A stretch of 54,703 nucleotides of DNA from Chitinophaga pinensis. Lineage in GTDB: Bacteria > Bacteroidota > Bacteroidia > Chitinophagales > UBA10324. The translations under genes and the position numbers were made by a program. A model generated the notes under the pieces. It saw only the letters and a list, made by a program, of their open reading frames with translations, was not told where the DNA came from and did no database searches. The stretch spans positions 1 to 54,703 of the forward strand of contig CAMDOA010000002.1 in the NCBI GenBank assembly GCA_945903305.1, in the 5' to 3' direction. Positions 15,054 through 24,161 of this stretch are shown here, in pieces; position 1 is the first letter of the stretch, and every line of letters begins with the position of its first letter.

Positions 15054-15914
15054 TTATTGAAGCAAGCAGCGCTTGCTTTCAGCACCTGGAATCTGTACCA
15101 CATAAATGCCTGATGGTGTATTGACATTCAAATCAAAATAAATTCCTTCATGATTTGTTGATGCCGGTTTTATATCTGAAATAATCTGACCGAGCGCATT
15201 AATCAACCGCGCACTCGCAAACATTTTTGGTTTCGTTCCAATTGCAGGCCAAGCGGAATTGTTATCAGAAATGGCCACGCGTTCAAAATCATTTTGAAGA
15301 AATGAATAAGTTGAAAATGTTTCTGCTTCTGAAAAGACAGAGCCGGTTAAATCAGTGTCTTTGCAAAAGGAGCTGATTGAAATTTCATATTCTGTGTAAG
15401 GCAAAAGATTATCAATTCGGATAGTACTGTTTTGTGTAAAGTAAATTTTGATTTCTGAATTGATGGCATCTTTAATTTTCACTTCATACTTTGATGAACC
15501 ATTCTCATCCCAGTTAACAATCAGATAATCCAAGCCACTTCGAACCATCGAAATTTCCTGTGGCGCATTGCAATTAGTAAAGGGGATAAAGTCGTCGCCT
15601 TTAATATACCCTGAAACTTCTTTCTTTGATTTGCCGCAACATTGCACTTCCCAATTGTATGAAGCACCGGGTATTAAATTATTAATTCTTCTGTTAATGC
15701 TTGGGGCGGCTACTATATATTCAGTCCAGGCGGTTTCGTTTTTGAGTTTTACCCGCACCTGGTAGCAAAAATCATCCATGCTTCCAACCCAGTTTAATTT
15801 AACCTGAGATGAACTGATCACTTCGGCTTTTAGTTTGTTGGGTTTCGAAATTTCGGCTTTTACATTTTCCTGAAGTAAAACTGAAAACAAGGTTAGGGTT
15901 AAAAAATATTTCAT
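15054..15914 (-). CDS. Secreted fibronectin type III protein, T9SS-like tail
   Basis: A 286-residue protein from the ATG at 15914, chosen because it begins a signal peptide (MKYFLTLTLFSVLLQENVKA); 13 further codons are open upstream. Two fibronectin type III domains follow: the first with KAEVISSSQVKLNWVGSMDDFCYQVRVK and PGASYNWEVQC, the second with NAPQEISMVRSGLDYLIVNW and LLPYTEYEISISSFC. The C-terminal 60 residues resemble a degenerate type A sorting domain (ARLINALGQIISDIK, then PSGIYVVQI) but lack a clear PNP motif. It is preceded by a same-strand secreted protein gene 51 bp away, so the two may be an operon encoding a surface pair. Ligand unknown. Confidence 0.7.
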   Translation of the reverse strand: MKYFLTLTLFSVLLQENVKAEISKPNKLKAEVISSSQVKLNWVGSMDDFCYQVRVKLKNETAWTEYIVAAPSINRRINNLIPGASYNWEVQCCGKSKKEVSGYIKGDDFIPFTNCNAPQEISMVRSGLDYLIVNWDENGSSKYEVKIKDAINSEIKIYFTQNSTIRIDNLLPYTEYEISISSFCKDTDLTGSVFSEAETFSTYSFLQNDFERVAISDNNSAWPAIGTKPKMFASARLINALGQIISDIKPASTNHEGIYFDLNVNTPSGIYVVQIPGAESKRCLLQ

Positions 15915-15965
15915 ATGATTCCCATTTAATCGGGAACCGTTCTTACTGACCAATTGTAAAAAAGT

Positions 15966-16400
15966 TTACCTTCTAAGCAAAGAAAGTGATGCACTATAGT
16001 TTGAGCTCACTTCACTCATCTTCAACGAAAAGGTAGTGGTGGCTGCATCATCAGTTTCAAACGGAATGGTATTTATTCCTTCGTGCAATTCAACTTCCTG
16101 AAACAACAACACATCTTCCAACCCGTTTTTCAATTCCATTAAAAGTATCCAGCGCTTTGGCGAATTAATTTCGAGCGACAACATTCCTTTTGAATCATTG
16201 GGAGCAATGTTGATTTTTAATTCTTTGAAATCACTTCTCAGTTTTTTATCCGTTGCATTCATCACGATATAATCCAATTTATTTTCAGGGGATGAAATAT
16301 TTGTATCAGTATTTGAAACCAACGATGAAGTGAGTGATTGCGCGTGAACACAAAAACTTATGTTGCTTGCTATTACAATTGTGTAAAGAATTTTTTTCAT
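15966..16400 (-). CDS. Hypothetical secreted protein
   Basis: A 144-residue protein with a signal peptide (MKKILYTIVIASNISFCVHAQ). The rest is predicted beta-strand with the pattern MLSLEINSPKRWILLMELKNGLEDVLLFQEVELHEGIN, which resembles the fold of a T9SS-type C-terminal domain or an Ig-like module without a conserved ending. It ends SLSLLRR. It precedes the fibronectin protein gene on the same strand. No function can be assigned. Confidence 0.6.
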   Translation of the reverse strand: MKKILYTIVIASNISFCVHAQSLTSSLVSNTDTNISSPENKLDYIVMNATDKKLRSDFKELKINIAPNDSKGMLSLEINSPKRWILLMELKNGLEDVLLFQEVELHEGINTIPFETDDAATTTFSLKMSEVSSNYSASLSLLRR

Positions 16401-16562
16401 AGGCCATCAGATTTTGATTTGTCTTTATCAGACTAACCGAAATTAGATGACCTGCAATGACTATGATTCAAATACTTTTTAAATCGCCCTGAAACTCCGA
16501 CGGATAAATTTATTTCTCCGATTACGGGTGGTTTTTTGACCTATAATAGTTCAAACACTTTT

Positions 16563-17741
16563 TTATTTGAACGCATTAATTCCTGTAACATCCATTCCGG
16601 TAATTAATAAATGAATGTCGTGCGTGCCTTCATAAGTAACCACCGATTCCAGATTCATCATGTGGCGCATAATGGAATACTCGCCGGTTATGCCCATCCC
16701 GCCGTGAATTTGCCGTGCTTCGCGCGATACATTCAATGCGGTTTCCACACTGTTTCTTTTTGCCATACTTATTTGAGCGGGTGTTGCACGATTTTCATTT
16801 TTCAATAACCCCAATCGCCAAACCAGCAATTGTCCCTTTGTTATTTCAGTAATCATCTCAGCTAATTTTTTTTGTGTTAACTGAAATCCGCCAATGGGTT
16901 TACCAAACTGAATTCGTTGTTGCGAATAGCGCAATGCCGAATCATAACAATCCATTGCGGCACCTAAAGCGCCCCATGCAATTCCGTATCGTGCACTGCT
17001 TAAGCAGCCAAGAGGCCCTTTCAATCCTTTTATGTTTGGAAAAATATTTTCTTTCGGAACTTTCACATTGTCAAAAACCAATTCACCGGTAGCCGATGCA
17101 CGAAGCGACCACTTCCCATGAGTTTCGGGTGTAGTGAATCCAGCCATGCCACGCTCCACTATTAATCCGCGAATATCCCCTTGTTCATCCTTTGCCCACA
17201 CCACTGCAATATCAGCAAACGGCGAATTACTGATCCACATTTTTGCTCCGTTTAAAATTACATGATCGCCATGTTCTTTAAAATGTGTAATCATGCTCGA
17301 TGGGTCAGAACCATGATCGGGTTCGGTTAATCCAAAGCATCCCATCAACTCGCCCTTCGCCAATTTCGGCAAGTATTTTTTCTTTTGCTCCTCGCTGCCA
17401 TATGCATAAATCGGATACATCACTAACGAACCCTGCACCGATGCAGTTGACCGAATTCCGGAATCGCATCTTTCCAGTTCCTGCATAATAATTCCGTACG
17501 AAATATAATCGAGTCCGGCGCCGCCATAATCCACCGGAATAGTTGGCCCGAATGCACCAATCTCAGCCAAACCCGGAATCAGGTGTTTTGGAAACTCTGA
17601 CCGCTGCGCATAATCTTCTATAATGGGAGAACAATTTTCCTTTACCCAAGCTCTGGCAGTATCACGAATTAATTTGTGTTCATCGGTTAAAAATTCATCT
17701 AACAGGTAGTAATCGGGGTGCTGGTACTGGTCTTTATACAT
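16563..17741 (-). CDS. Acyl-CoA dehydrogenase, glutaryl-CoA dehydrogenase-like
   Basis: A 392-residue FAD enzyme of the acyl-CoA dehydrogenase family. Diagnostic segments are GCFGLTEPDHGSDPSSM (FAD/substrate-binding signature), RSTASVQGSLVMYPI (typical of the glutaryl-CoA branch), QIHGGMGITGEY and the catalytic base E371 in TYEGTHDIH. The likely reaction is oxidation (and, in the true glutaryl enzyme, decarboxylation) of an acyl-CoA in lysine/tryptophan breakdown, with electrons passed to ETF. Distinguishing glutaryl-CoA dehydrogenase from close relatives would need the substrate-binding arginine assessed by alignment. It has an exact -7 promoter element 20 bp upstream and is divergent from folB. 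Confidence 0.9.
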   Translation of the reverse strand: MYKDQYQHPDYYLLDEFLTDEHKLIRDTARAWVKENCSPIIEDYAQRSEFPKHLIPGLAEIGAFGPTIPVDYGGAGLDYISYGIIMQELERCDSGIRSTASVQGSLVMYPIYAYGSEEQKKKYLPKLAKGELMGCFGLTEPDHGSDPSSMITHFKEHGDHVILNGAKMWISNSPFADIAVVWAKDEQGDIRGLIVERGMAGFTTPETHGKWSLRASATGELVFDNVKVPKENIFPNIKGLKGPLGCLSSARYGIAWGALGAAMDCYDSALRYSQQRIQFGKPIGGFQLTQKKLAEMITEITKGQLLVWRLGLLKNENRATPAQISMAKRNSVETALNVSREARQIHGGMGITGEYSIMRHMMNLESVVTYEGTHDIHLLITGMDVTGINAFK

Positions 17742-17761
17742 GGGTGCTTTTTAAAGTGCGG

Positions 17762-17769
17762 CAAAAATA
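17762..17769 (-). promoter_or_regulatory. -7 element for acyl-CoA dehydrogenase gene
   Basis: The minus strand reads TATTTTTG (TAnnTTTG consensus), 20 bp before the start codon. No -33 TTG at standard spacing was found. Confidence 0.45.
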
Positions 17770-17885
17770 GAATTGATTTCAGCATGTGATAATTTACCAT
17801 CACTAATATTTTTAACAAGAAATTTCCTTCCATTTTAAAATAGTTCGGTTTTAAATTTTCTATTTGCAGGAACAAAACAAACCGT

Positions 17886-18233
17886 ATGATAATAAGTCTG
17901 GAAGGAATGAAGTTTCATTCGCCTATTGGATTTTATGAAGAAGAGCAGGTAGTTGGTAACGAAATTTTAATTGACCTGGAAGTAGAATTAAATCTGGCCG
18001 TGCAAACCAACGACCAGCTCACCCGCACCATTAATTATGAAACACTTTACGAAATGTGTAAGAAAATTTCGCAGAAGCCTTTCCGGTTAATTGAAACCTA
18101 TTGTACTGAAATTATCAATATGATTATTCTGCAACTTCGGGTGAACCGCATAAAAATTAAAGTATCGAAATTAAATCCTGCACTTGGCGGCTCTATTGAT
18201 AAAGCAAGTGTGACTATGGAAAGAATTTTTTAA
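17886..18233 (+). CDS. folB: Dihydroneopterin aldolase
   Basis: A 115-residue enzyme of folate synthesis that converts 7,8-dihydroneopterin to 6-hydroxymethyl-dihydropterin and glycolaldehyde. Visible family features are the N-terminal MIISLEGMKFHSPIGFYEEEQ, TINYETLYEMC (substrate-binding loop), RLIETYCTEI and the C-terminal KVSKLNPALGGSIDKASVTMER, which includes the conserved lysine and strand. Length is typical, and the enzyme usually forms a tunnel-like octamer. It stands alone between divergent and convergent neighbours, away from other fol genes. Confidence 0.92.
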   Translation: MIISLEGMKFHSPIGFYEEEQVVGNEILIDLEVELNLAVQTNDQLTRTINYETLYEMCKKISQKPFRLIETYCTEIINMIILQLRVNRIKIKVSKLNPALGGSIDKASVTMERIF

Positions 18234-18260
18234 TAAATTATTTATACTGCGTTGAAAAAA

Positions 18261-20219
18261 TCACTTTCCTGTTTTTTGTTTCAGCATATCAATGTATTGC
18301 TGATTAATAGTAAAGCCGAGTTGCTGTGCTTTCAGGGCATCGTTCAAAGCATTTTCAAACTGATTCATATTAAAATACACATCGGCACGAAGGGCGTATA
18401 AATTTCCGGCGGCGGGCGAGTACTGAATGGCGCTGCTTGCATCGGTTAATGCCTGGGTGAATTTATTCAGCTTCATGTAACTGCGCGCACGGTTTCCATA
18501 ACAATCGAAATAAGCAGGGTTAATGTCAATGGCCTTGGTGTAAGCCCAAATGGCGCTGTCAATTTTGCCCTTCATATCCAGTAAATTCCCCAGGTTACCA
18601 TAGGCATTTGCATTGTTGGGTTCGGTTTTCAACACCATTTTAAAATCGTGAAAAGCTGAATCGTACTGTCTGCCAATGCTGTAAGCAATGCCGCGATTCA
18701 TAAATGCACCCGGATATTCGGGATTGAATTTTATGGCATTGCTGCAATCGTCAATGGCCTCGCGGATTTTTCCCTGCACGCGGTAAATATCGGAGCGGTT
18801 GATTAATGCTTCGGGATAATTTTTTTGTAACCGTATGGCTTCATTGAATTGAACAAGTGCTTCGTCTAACCGGTTATTTTTCTGATAAAAACTGCCGAGG
18901 TTATTGCGGGCTACCGGAACATAATTATATTTCTCTATGGTGTCCAACCAAAGCGATTCGGTGTTTTTCCATACTGCAATTCTATCCATTGCCTGACTGC
19001 ATTGAATGGCCATGATTGAAATGATTAGTACAGAAACCAATTGCTTGTAAATGATTTTGATGGATTTATTTTTCATAATCCAATCAACAAAGTATGCAAT
19101 GAGAAAAAATAATCCGAGGTAGGCGAGATAAGTATAGCGGTCGGCCATTATAGCTGCGCCCACCGGAAGTATCTGAAGTATGAGTGCCACATTCACTAAA
19201 AAAAATAGGAGACCGAAAATCACCATTCTGTTTTTGCGGAATTTGAAAATCACTATGGCTGCAATTGCTAAAAGTAAAATGGGTGAGCACCATATCAGCC
19301 AACTGTATGCGGCGCCCTTTAACGGATAAGGATAAAATGCGGAAAGCGGATTGGCATAAACTGCTTTGTAGATATAACTGAAAAGCGAGTAGGCAGCAAA
19401 CAACATTTTCTCGGGAAATGAATAGTAGGGAATATCGGCAATGGATTTACTGAGCGATTGTGCATTCACTGCTATTAATCCGAATGCAATGGACAAAGCG
19501 AAGAATGGAATTTTTTCAATGACTATTTTCCATTCCCATTTTCTTTTTTGCAGGTAATCAATCCCCACCAATACAATTGGTAGAGTTACTGCCTGACCTT
19601 TTGAAAGCAGCGAAAAAATAAAAGCGAGAATGCATAGCGAGTAACTTATTGCTGATTTGCTTTTTGAATAAAATAAGTATGCAATCAAACTCATCATGTA
19701 AAAACACAGGTACATCAAATCTTTCCGTTCCGAAATCCATGCAACCGATTCGGTGTGCGCGGGATGAATGGCAAACAGCGCCGCAACAATTGCCGCCATC
19801 CACGCTGATTGCATTAATAATAAAATGAAACTGAATACTAAAATGGTATTAAGTAAATGAAACAGCAATGCAGTGAGGTGATATCCTGTTGCATCATCAC
19901 CATACATTTTCCAATCAATGGCCAATGAGAGCATTGGCAACGGATGATAATTTCCCATTACCTGTGCTGTTGTAAAAAACTGAGTGAAAGTAGTTGTGTT
20001 TAAATTTTTTGTTAACTCATTATCGAGCACATAACCACGGTCATCCCAGTTGGTCCATTCATTTTTTAGCGATGGATAATATACAAAGACCGTAAGCAAC
20101 AATACTCCGGCAAGTAAAAACCATTTCAGATTTTTGTTTGCTGATTTTTCAACCGGCAATTTTTTTGAGAGGGATTTATTCTCCGGCTTTTCTTTTTTCT
20201 TTGCTTGCTGTTGTTTCAT
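18261..20219 (-). CDS. TMTC-like GT-C glycosyltransferase with TPR domain
   Basis: A 652-residue polytopic membrane protein. A basic cytoplasmic N-terminus is followed by about ten membrane segments (residues 34-400) and then about six tetratricopeptide repeats (430-650). NWDDRGYV (57-64), with paired acidic residues after the first membrane helix, is the catalytic-motif position of GT-C enzymes, and HPAHTESVAWISERKDL is the hallmark of the TMTC/DUF1736-like O-mannosyltransferases. The likely role is transfer of a lipid-linked sugar to exported proteins, with the TPRs binding the acceptor. The donor and acceptor are unknown. The gene is convergent with folB and divergent from a T9SS cargo gene 56 bp away. 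Confidence 0.8.
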   Translation of the reverse strand: MKQQQAKKKEKPENKSLSKKLPVEKSANKNLKWFLLAGVLLLTVFVYYPSLKNEWTNWDDRGYVLDNELTKNLNTTTFTQFFTTAQVMGNYHPLPMLSLAIDWKMYGDDATGYHLTALLFHLLNTILVFSFILLLMQSAWMAAIVAALFAIHPAHTESVAWISERKDLMYLCFYMMSLIAYLFYSKSKSAISYSLCILAFIFSLLSKGQAVTLPIVLVGIDYLQKRKWEWKIVIEKIPFFALSIAFGLIAVNAQSLSKSIADIPYYSFPEKMLFAAYSLFSYIYKAVYANPLSAFYPYPLKGAAYSWLIWCSPILLLAIAAIVIFKFRKNRMVIFGLLFFLVNVALILQILPVGAAIMADRYTYLAYLGLFFLIAYFVDWIMKNKSIKIIYKQLVSVLIISIMAIQCSQAMDRIAVWKNTESLWLDTIEKYNYVPVARNNLGSFYQKNNRLDEALVQFNEAIRLQKNYPEALINRSDIYRVQGKIREAIDDCSNAIKFNPEYPGAFMNRGIAYSIGRQYDSAFHDFKMVLKTEPNNANAYGNLGNLLDMKGKIDSAIWAYTKAIDINPAYFDCYGNRARSYMKLNKFTQALTDASSAIQYSPAAGNLYALRADVYFNMNQFENALNDALKAQQLGFTINQQYIDMLKQKTGK

Positions 20220-20275
20220 AATCTTACCGCACGAAAATAATTTTTGTTTACTTTCAACTTCATAAAAAATTCAAC

Positions 20276-21259
20276 ATGAAAATAATTTCAATTTTGCTTT
20301 TCTCTGTTTTGCTTTCCAACCATTTTGGATTTGCACAAACGGTAAATGAAAATGTACTTTTTAATAATTACACAAGTACCAGCGATAATGATTTGGCAAA
20401 CTGGTTTTCAGGTGGAAACGGATTGACACAAATAACCACCGATGGAATTACCGGCGGATGCTTAACGACTCCCGATTCCATTAGCTGGGGAAATGATGAA
20501 GCGAATTATTGTTTCAAATACAAGGGCGGAGATTTAGCGAGCAACACCACTAGCATTAGTTTTAAGTACGACACTACATTAACTTCCATTCCAAGTTATG
20601 CGCGATGCGCGGCCATCTGGTTAAAGCCCTATGCCGATTTTAATCATTACATAGTAACTGCAGTTTCACACAATAAGAAAATTGAAATACTCACTTACTC
20701 GTGGAATAATAATCCGTATCCATCAGTGTCATTGGTTCATGGAAACTGGTACGAACTAAAACTGGAATTAACTTTTGCGGCGCCTGATACCATTCACATT
20801 CATACTGAAGTTAATGATCTTGGTACTACAGGAACCAACTTTCCCATACTGGTTAATCAATCGAACGGAAGCATAAACGATGCGGTTTTCTTTGCTGACT
20901 CAGCTGTGCAGATTGGTATAAGCGGCACCCACAAAGGCGGTGCACTTTACTTGGATAATTTCAGTTACACCGGACAAAAAAGTAATGACAGTTGTGCATT
21001 CAGTATTCCGAATGGCGTAAATGATTGGATGGAAGAAAATTTTATTTTCTCTGAAAATAATTCTCAGATTAATCTGAGTAATTCTTCTTCTTTAAAAATG
21101 AAAGTTCAAATAATAAATTTGGAAGGGAAAATAATTTCATCACAAACTTTGAATGGAAATTTTTCATTCAGCACTTCACCATTGTCTTCCGGAATTTATT
21201 TTGTGAAAGCAACTTCTGATAAAAATAATTTTGTAAAGAGGTTTTTGGTTGTGAAATAA
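20276..21259 (+). CDS. T9SS type A cargo with a lectin-like domain
   Basis: A 327-residue secreted protein: signal peptide (MKIISILLFSVLLSNHFGFAQ), a beta-sandwich of about 200 residues with a concanavalin-like/LamG pattern (AAIWLKPYADFNHYIVTAVSH, then HGNWYELKLEL, then GALYLDNFSY), and a type A sorting tail (MKVQIINLEGKII, then SSGIYFVKATSDKNNFVKRFLVVK). Such domains often bind carbohydrate, but no catalytic or ligand residue can be assigned. It starts 56 bp from the divergent glycosyltransferase gene and is convergent with the ABC exporter gene, with only 9 bp between stops and no strong terminator. Confidence 0.8.
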   Translation: MKIISILLFSVLLSNHFGFAQTVNENVLFNNYTSTSDNDLANWFSGGNGLTQITTDGITGGCLTTPDSISWGNDEANYCFKYKGGDLASNTTSISFKYDTTLTSIPSYARCAAIWLKPYADFNHYIVTAVSHNKKIEILTYSWNNNPYPSVSLVHGNWYELKLELTFAAPDTIHIHTEVNDLGTTGTNFPILVNQSNGSINDAVFFADSAVQIGISGTHKGGALYLDNFSYTGQKSNDSCAFSIPNGVNDWMEENFIFSENNSQINLSNSSSLKMKVQIINLEGKIISSQTLNGNFSFSTSPLSSGIYFVKATSDKNNFVKRFLVVK

Positions 21260-21268
21260 AAACAGAAA

Positions 21269-23128
21269 TTATTCTTCTGTAACATTCACCACATCTTCTA
21301 TACTCCGAGTTTCAAATTGCAGTTCGCTGAGTTTGCGGTAGAGGCCGTTTTCTATTCTCATTAATTCTTCGTGCGTTCCTTCTTCGGTTATTATTCCTTT
21401 ATCAAGCACTAAAATTTTATCGGCATTTCGAATGGTTGATAATCGGTGAGCGATAATGAATGAAGTGCGGTTCTTCATCAGTTCTTCCAATGCTTCCTGC
21501 ACCAATTTTTCCGATTCTGAATCCAACGAACTTGTGGCTTCATCCAAAATCAATATTGCCGGATTTTTTAATACCGCCCGGGCAATTGCAATCCGTTGCC
21601 GCTGACCGCCTGATAATTTTATTCCACGCTCACCCACAATGGTTTCATATTTTTCAGGAAACGATTCAATAAAATTATGTGCGTTTGCTTTTTGAGCTGC
21701 AGCAATAATTTCTTCCATTGTTGCATCCGGTTTTCCGTAACCGATGTTTTCAATTATAGTTCCGCCAAACAAAATCACATCTTGTGGCACATACGCCATT
21801 TGCTTTCGCAATTGTGTTAATTGAAATTCAGAAGCAGATTTATTATCGAAAAATATTTGACCGCTTTCAGCTTTGTAAAACTGAAGCAGCAATCCGGCAA
21901 TGGTTGATTTACCCGCGCCACTCGGCCCGACAATGGCCACCTTTTGTCCTTGCTTTACATTGAATGAAATATTTTTTAACACTTCAATTTCTTTTCGTGC
22001 CGGATAACTGAATGCAATATTTTTAAACTGCACATCACCAATAATTTTATTTTCCGATGAAACAGGAATGTTATTTACCTCTATAGGTTCAGGAATTTCG
22101 CGAATGAGTTCTCGCACCCGTTGTGTGGCGCCAATTGTTTTTTGCATCTGACTATATACTTCTGCAAAGCCCGCCATGGAGCCGCCAACGAATACTGTAT
22201 ATATAATAAATGAGGTGAGTTGCCCCACAGTGAGGTCATGGCTTTGTACCAGCACTGAGCCATACCACATCACGAGCACAATTGCTCCGAACATCGAGAA
22301 GATTAAAAACGAAGCAAATGCACCTCTGTACTTGGCACTTTTCAACGCCAATGAAACCACTTTATCAAGAGAGCCTCTGTAACGGTTTGTCTCGTAGCCT
22401 TCGTTTGTAAATGCTTTCACATTGGTAATTCCCTGCAGTGTTTCCTCTACTATCGTTCCTGATTCTGCTAACTGGTCCTGCGCTTTTTTAGATAATTTCC
22501 TTATCACTTTACCAAACAAAACTGCCGCAATAATTACAACCGGAAAAACAGAAAGCATGAGTAAAGCCAGCTTGGTCGAAATATTAAAGATGAGCGTCAT
22601 GCCAATAAGCAACACAATAATTTGCCGTAGAAATTCGGCAAGTGTATTTGTAATTGTATCCTGAATTTGAGAAAGGTCGGATGATAAACGACTCGCTAAT
22701 TCACCTACCCGGCGATTGGAGAAAAAACTCATGGGCAATGAAATAATGCGACTATAAGTTTCGCGTCGCATATCCGCCAATGTTCGCTCGCCTGTAACAG
22801 CAAACAAATAAATCCGACAGAAATAAAAAACCAGTTGAAATGCCAAAACTCCCATAAGAAAGAGAGCGAGGTCATTGATATTGGAAAACATCCCTGTTCC
22901 TTTTCCTTCCAGCAAGGCAGTATCAATCAATTTACCAGTTGCATAAGGAAACGACATGGTTGCCAGATTGCTCAGGAAAAGAAAAATTAATCCCCCAATA
23001 AAGTAGTAGCGATAAGGTTTTGCAAACCGAAGCAGGTCCATTGCTTCCTTCAGGTTGTTGCGGTTAATTTTCGCTTTCGGTAGTTCTTCTACGGGTTTGC
23101 TGTTGCTACTAAAATTTGGTCTGGCCAA
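21269..23128 (-). CDS. ABC exporter (fused permease-ATPase half transporter)
   Basis: A 619-residue type IV ABC half-transporter that would act as a homodimer in the inner membrane. Six membrane helices span about residues 40-330. The ATPase domain has Walker A GPSGAGKST (lysine at 407), Q-loop VPQDVILFG, signature LSGGQRQRIAIARA, Walker B ILILDEATSSLD and the switch histidine in AHRLST. The sequence resembles MsbA/TAP-like exporters, with lipid, peptide or drug substrates not separable. The start is a TTG (giving MARPNFSSN, which fits Bacteroidota homologues); the next ATG is residue 30. An octamer repeat array lies immediately upstream of the start. Confidence 0.9.
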   Translation of the reverse strand: MARPNFSSNSKPVEELPKAKINRNNLKEAMDLLRFAKPYRYYFIGGLIFLFLSNLATMSFPYATGKLIDTALLEGKGTGMFSNINDLALFLMGVLAFQLVFYFCRIYLFAVTGERTLADMRRETYSRIISLPMSFFSNRRVGELASRLSSDLSQIQDTITNTLAEFLRQIIVLLIGMTLIFNISTKLALLMLSVFPVVIIAAVLFGKVIRKLSKKAQDQLAESGTIVEETLQGITNVKAFTNEGYETNRYRGSLDKVVSLALKSAKYRGAFASFLIFSMFGAIVLVMWYGSVLVQSHDLTVGQLTSFIIYTVFVGGSMAGFAEVYSQMQKTIGATQRVRELIREIPEPIEVNNIPVSSENKIIGDVQFKNIAFSYPARKEIEVLKNISFNVKQGQKVAIVGPSGAGKSTIAGLLLQFYKAESGQIFFDNKSASEFQLTQLRKQMAYVPQDVILFGGTIIENIGYGKPDATMEEIIAAAQKANAHNFIESFPEKYETIVGERGIKLSGGQRQRIAIARAVLKNPAILILDEATSSLDSESEKLVQEALEELMKNRTSFIIAHRLSTIRNADKILVLDKGIITEEGTHEELMRIENGLYRKLSELQFETRSIEDVVNVTEE

Positions 23129-23131
23129 TGG

Positions 23132-23262
23132 GATTAGTTTATTGGTTGGTTGATTGGTTGATTAGTTGAATAGTTCATTAGTTCATTAGTTCATTAGTTG
23201 ATTAGTTCATTGGTTCATTGGTTCATTTGTTTAATAGCTCATTTGTTTATTGGTTCATTAGG
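23132..23262. repeat. Degenerate octamer tandem array (AGTTCATT)
   Basis: About sixteen head-to-tail copies of an 8-bp unit AGTTCATT and variants (GGTTCATT, AGTTGATT, TGTTTATT). It ends 3 bp from the TTG start of the ABC exporter, whose sense strand therefore reads repeated AATGAACT. The same octamer recurs upstream of the FeS oxidoreductase gene at 31745. Confidence 0.85.
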
Positions 23263-23343
23263 ATATAGATATTATTTCAAAATAACATTTGTTGCATGAC
23301 GGTTTGTTAGCGACTAATATTTTATAAAGTCGAAATGTTAAAA

Positions 23344-24045
23344 TCAATATTGAATGCCCATTAATTCCAAAGTAGGAATGTTTAACCCGCCAATTGGTAA
23401 TACATTTTGTTCCTGGAATATTTTTAAAGAATCCAAAGTTGTTTCGCCTAATTCGTTTGTGAAGTTATCGGCATCAAATCCGAATGCTTTTAATTTCTGT
23501 TGAACATCGTCTATTATTTTTTCAGTTAATTTTTCCGGGCACAACACTTCTGTTTCTATTTCTTTTGAAATGGGCGCAACCAATTTTTTTAAACTCACAT
23601 GGGTATAGGTTGCCGGAAATTCTACTTTCTTTTTCGATGGTAAATCAGCTGCTTCATAAACGGTTACTTGCTTGTATTTTTTTTGGTCGCGTGTAAACTC
23701 ATGCTTGGGTTCCTGTATCACTGTGTAACTTGAAATTGTTTTTGATTTGCCATTACCCAGCATTACTTTTTCTTCCACCACATCATAAATACCCGGCAGG
23801 GTTTGCCAAATCGAATCACCTGAAGCATACTGAATAGTATCTGTAGAAACCATAAATGATTCGGGCATACTGATTACTTTTTTATGCTTTGGCGTATTCA
23901 CTACCGGAATAGATTCGATTTTGTAAATCAATGGCGCACCGCATAGGGCATAACACTTTCCGGAATCAGTTCTGGTGATTTCAATTTGACTGAAGCAGGA
24001 GATTGATAAAATAATCTGTAAACAAAAAAGAAAAGCAGCTCGCAT
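23344..24045 (-). CDS. Exported protein with peptidoglycan-binding-like C-terminus
   Basis: A 233-residue protein from the ATG at 24045, which begins a signal peptide (MRAAFLFCLQIILSISCFSQ); four codons are open upstream. The middle (about 60-160) is a series of beta-strand segments with no match I recognise. The C-terminal 60 residues, KIIDDVQQKLKAFGFDADNFTNELGETTLDSLKIFQEQNVLPIGGLNIPTLELMGI, follow the pattern of a PG_binding_1 domain (QxxLxxLGF ... Lxx(F/Q)xNxLxxxGxLxxxTLxxL). Probably periplasmic and cell-wall-associated. It is divergent from the flavoprotein gene. Specific role unknown. Confidence 0.65.
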   Translation of the reverse strand: MRAAFLFCLQIILSISCFSQIEITRTDSGKCYALCGAPLIYKIESIPVVNTPKHKKVISMPESFMVSTDTIQYASGDSIWQTLPGIYDVVEEKVMLGNGKSKTISSYTVIQEPKHEFTRDQKKYKQVTVYEAADLPSKKKVEFPATYTHVSLKKLVAPISKEIETEVLCPEKLTEKIIDDVQQKLKAFGFDADNFTNELGETTLDSLKIFQEQNVLPIGGLNIPTLELMGIQY

Positions 24046-24161
24046 GTGAGTTGGCAAAGAAAATGAAAGTTATTCATGAAACATCGAAGTGATAGTAACC
24101 CGCAATGAAAAATCTAAAATCTTAATTCAAAAATCTAAAATCTAAATTCTTTCTTTGGCCG

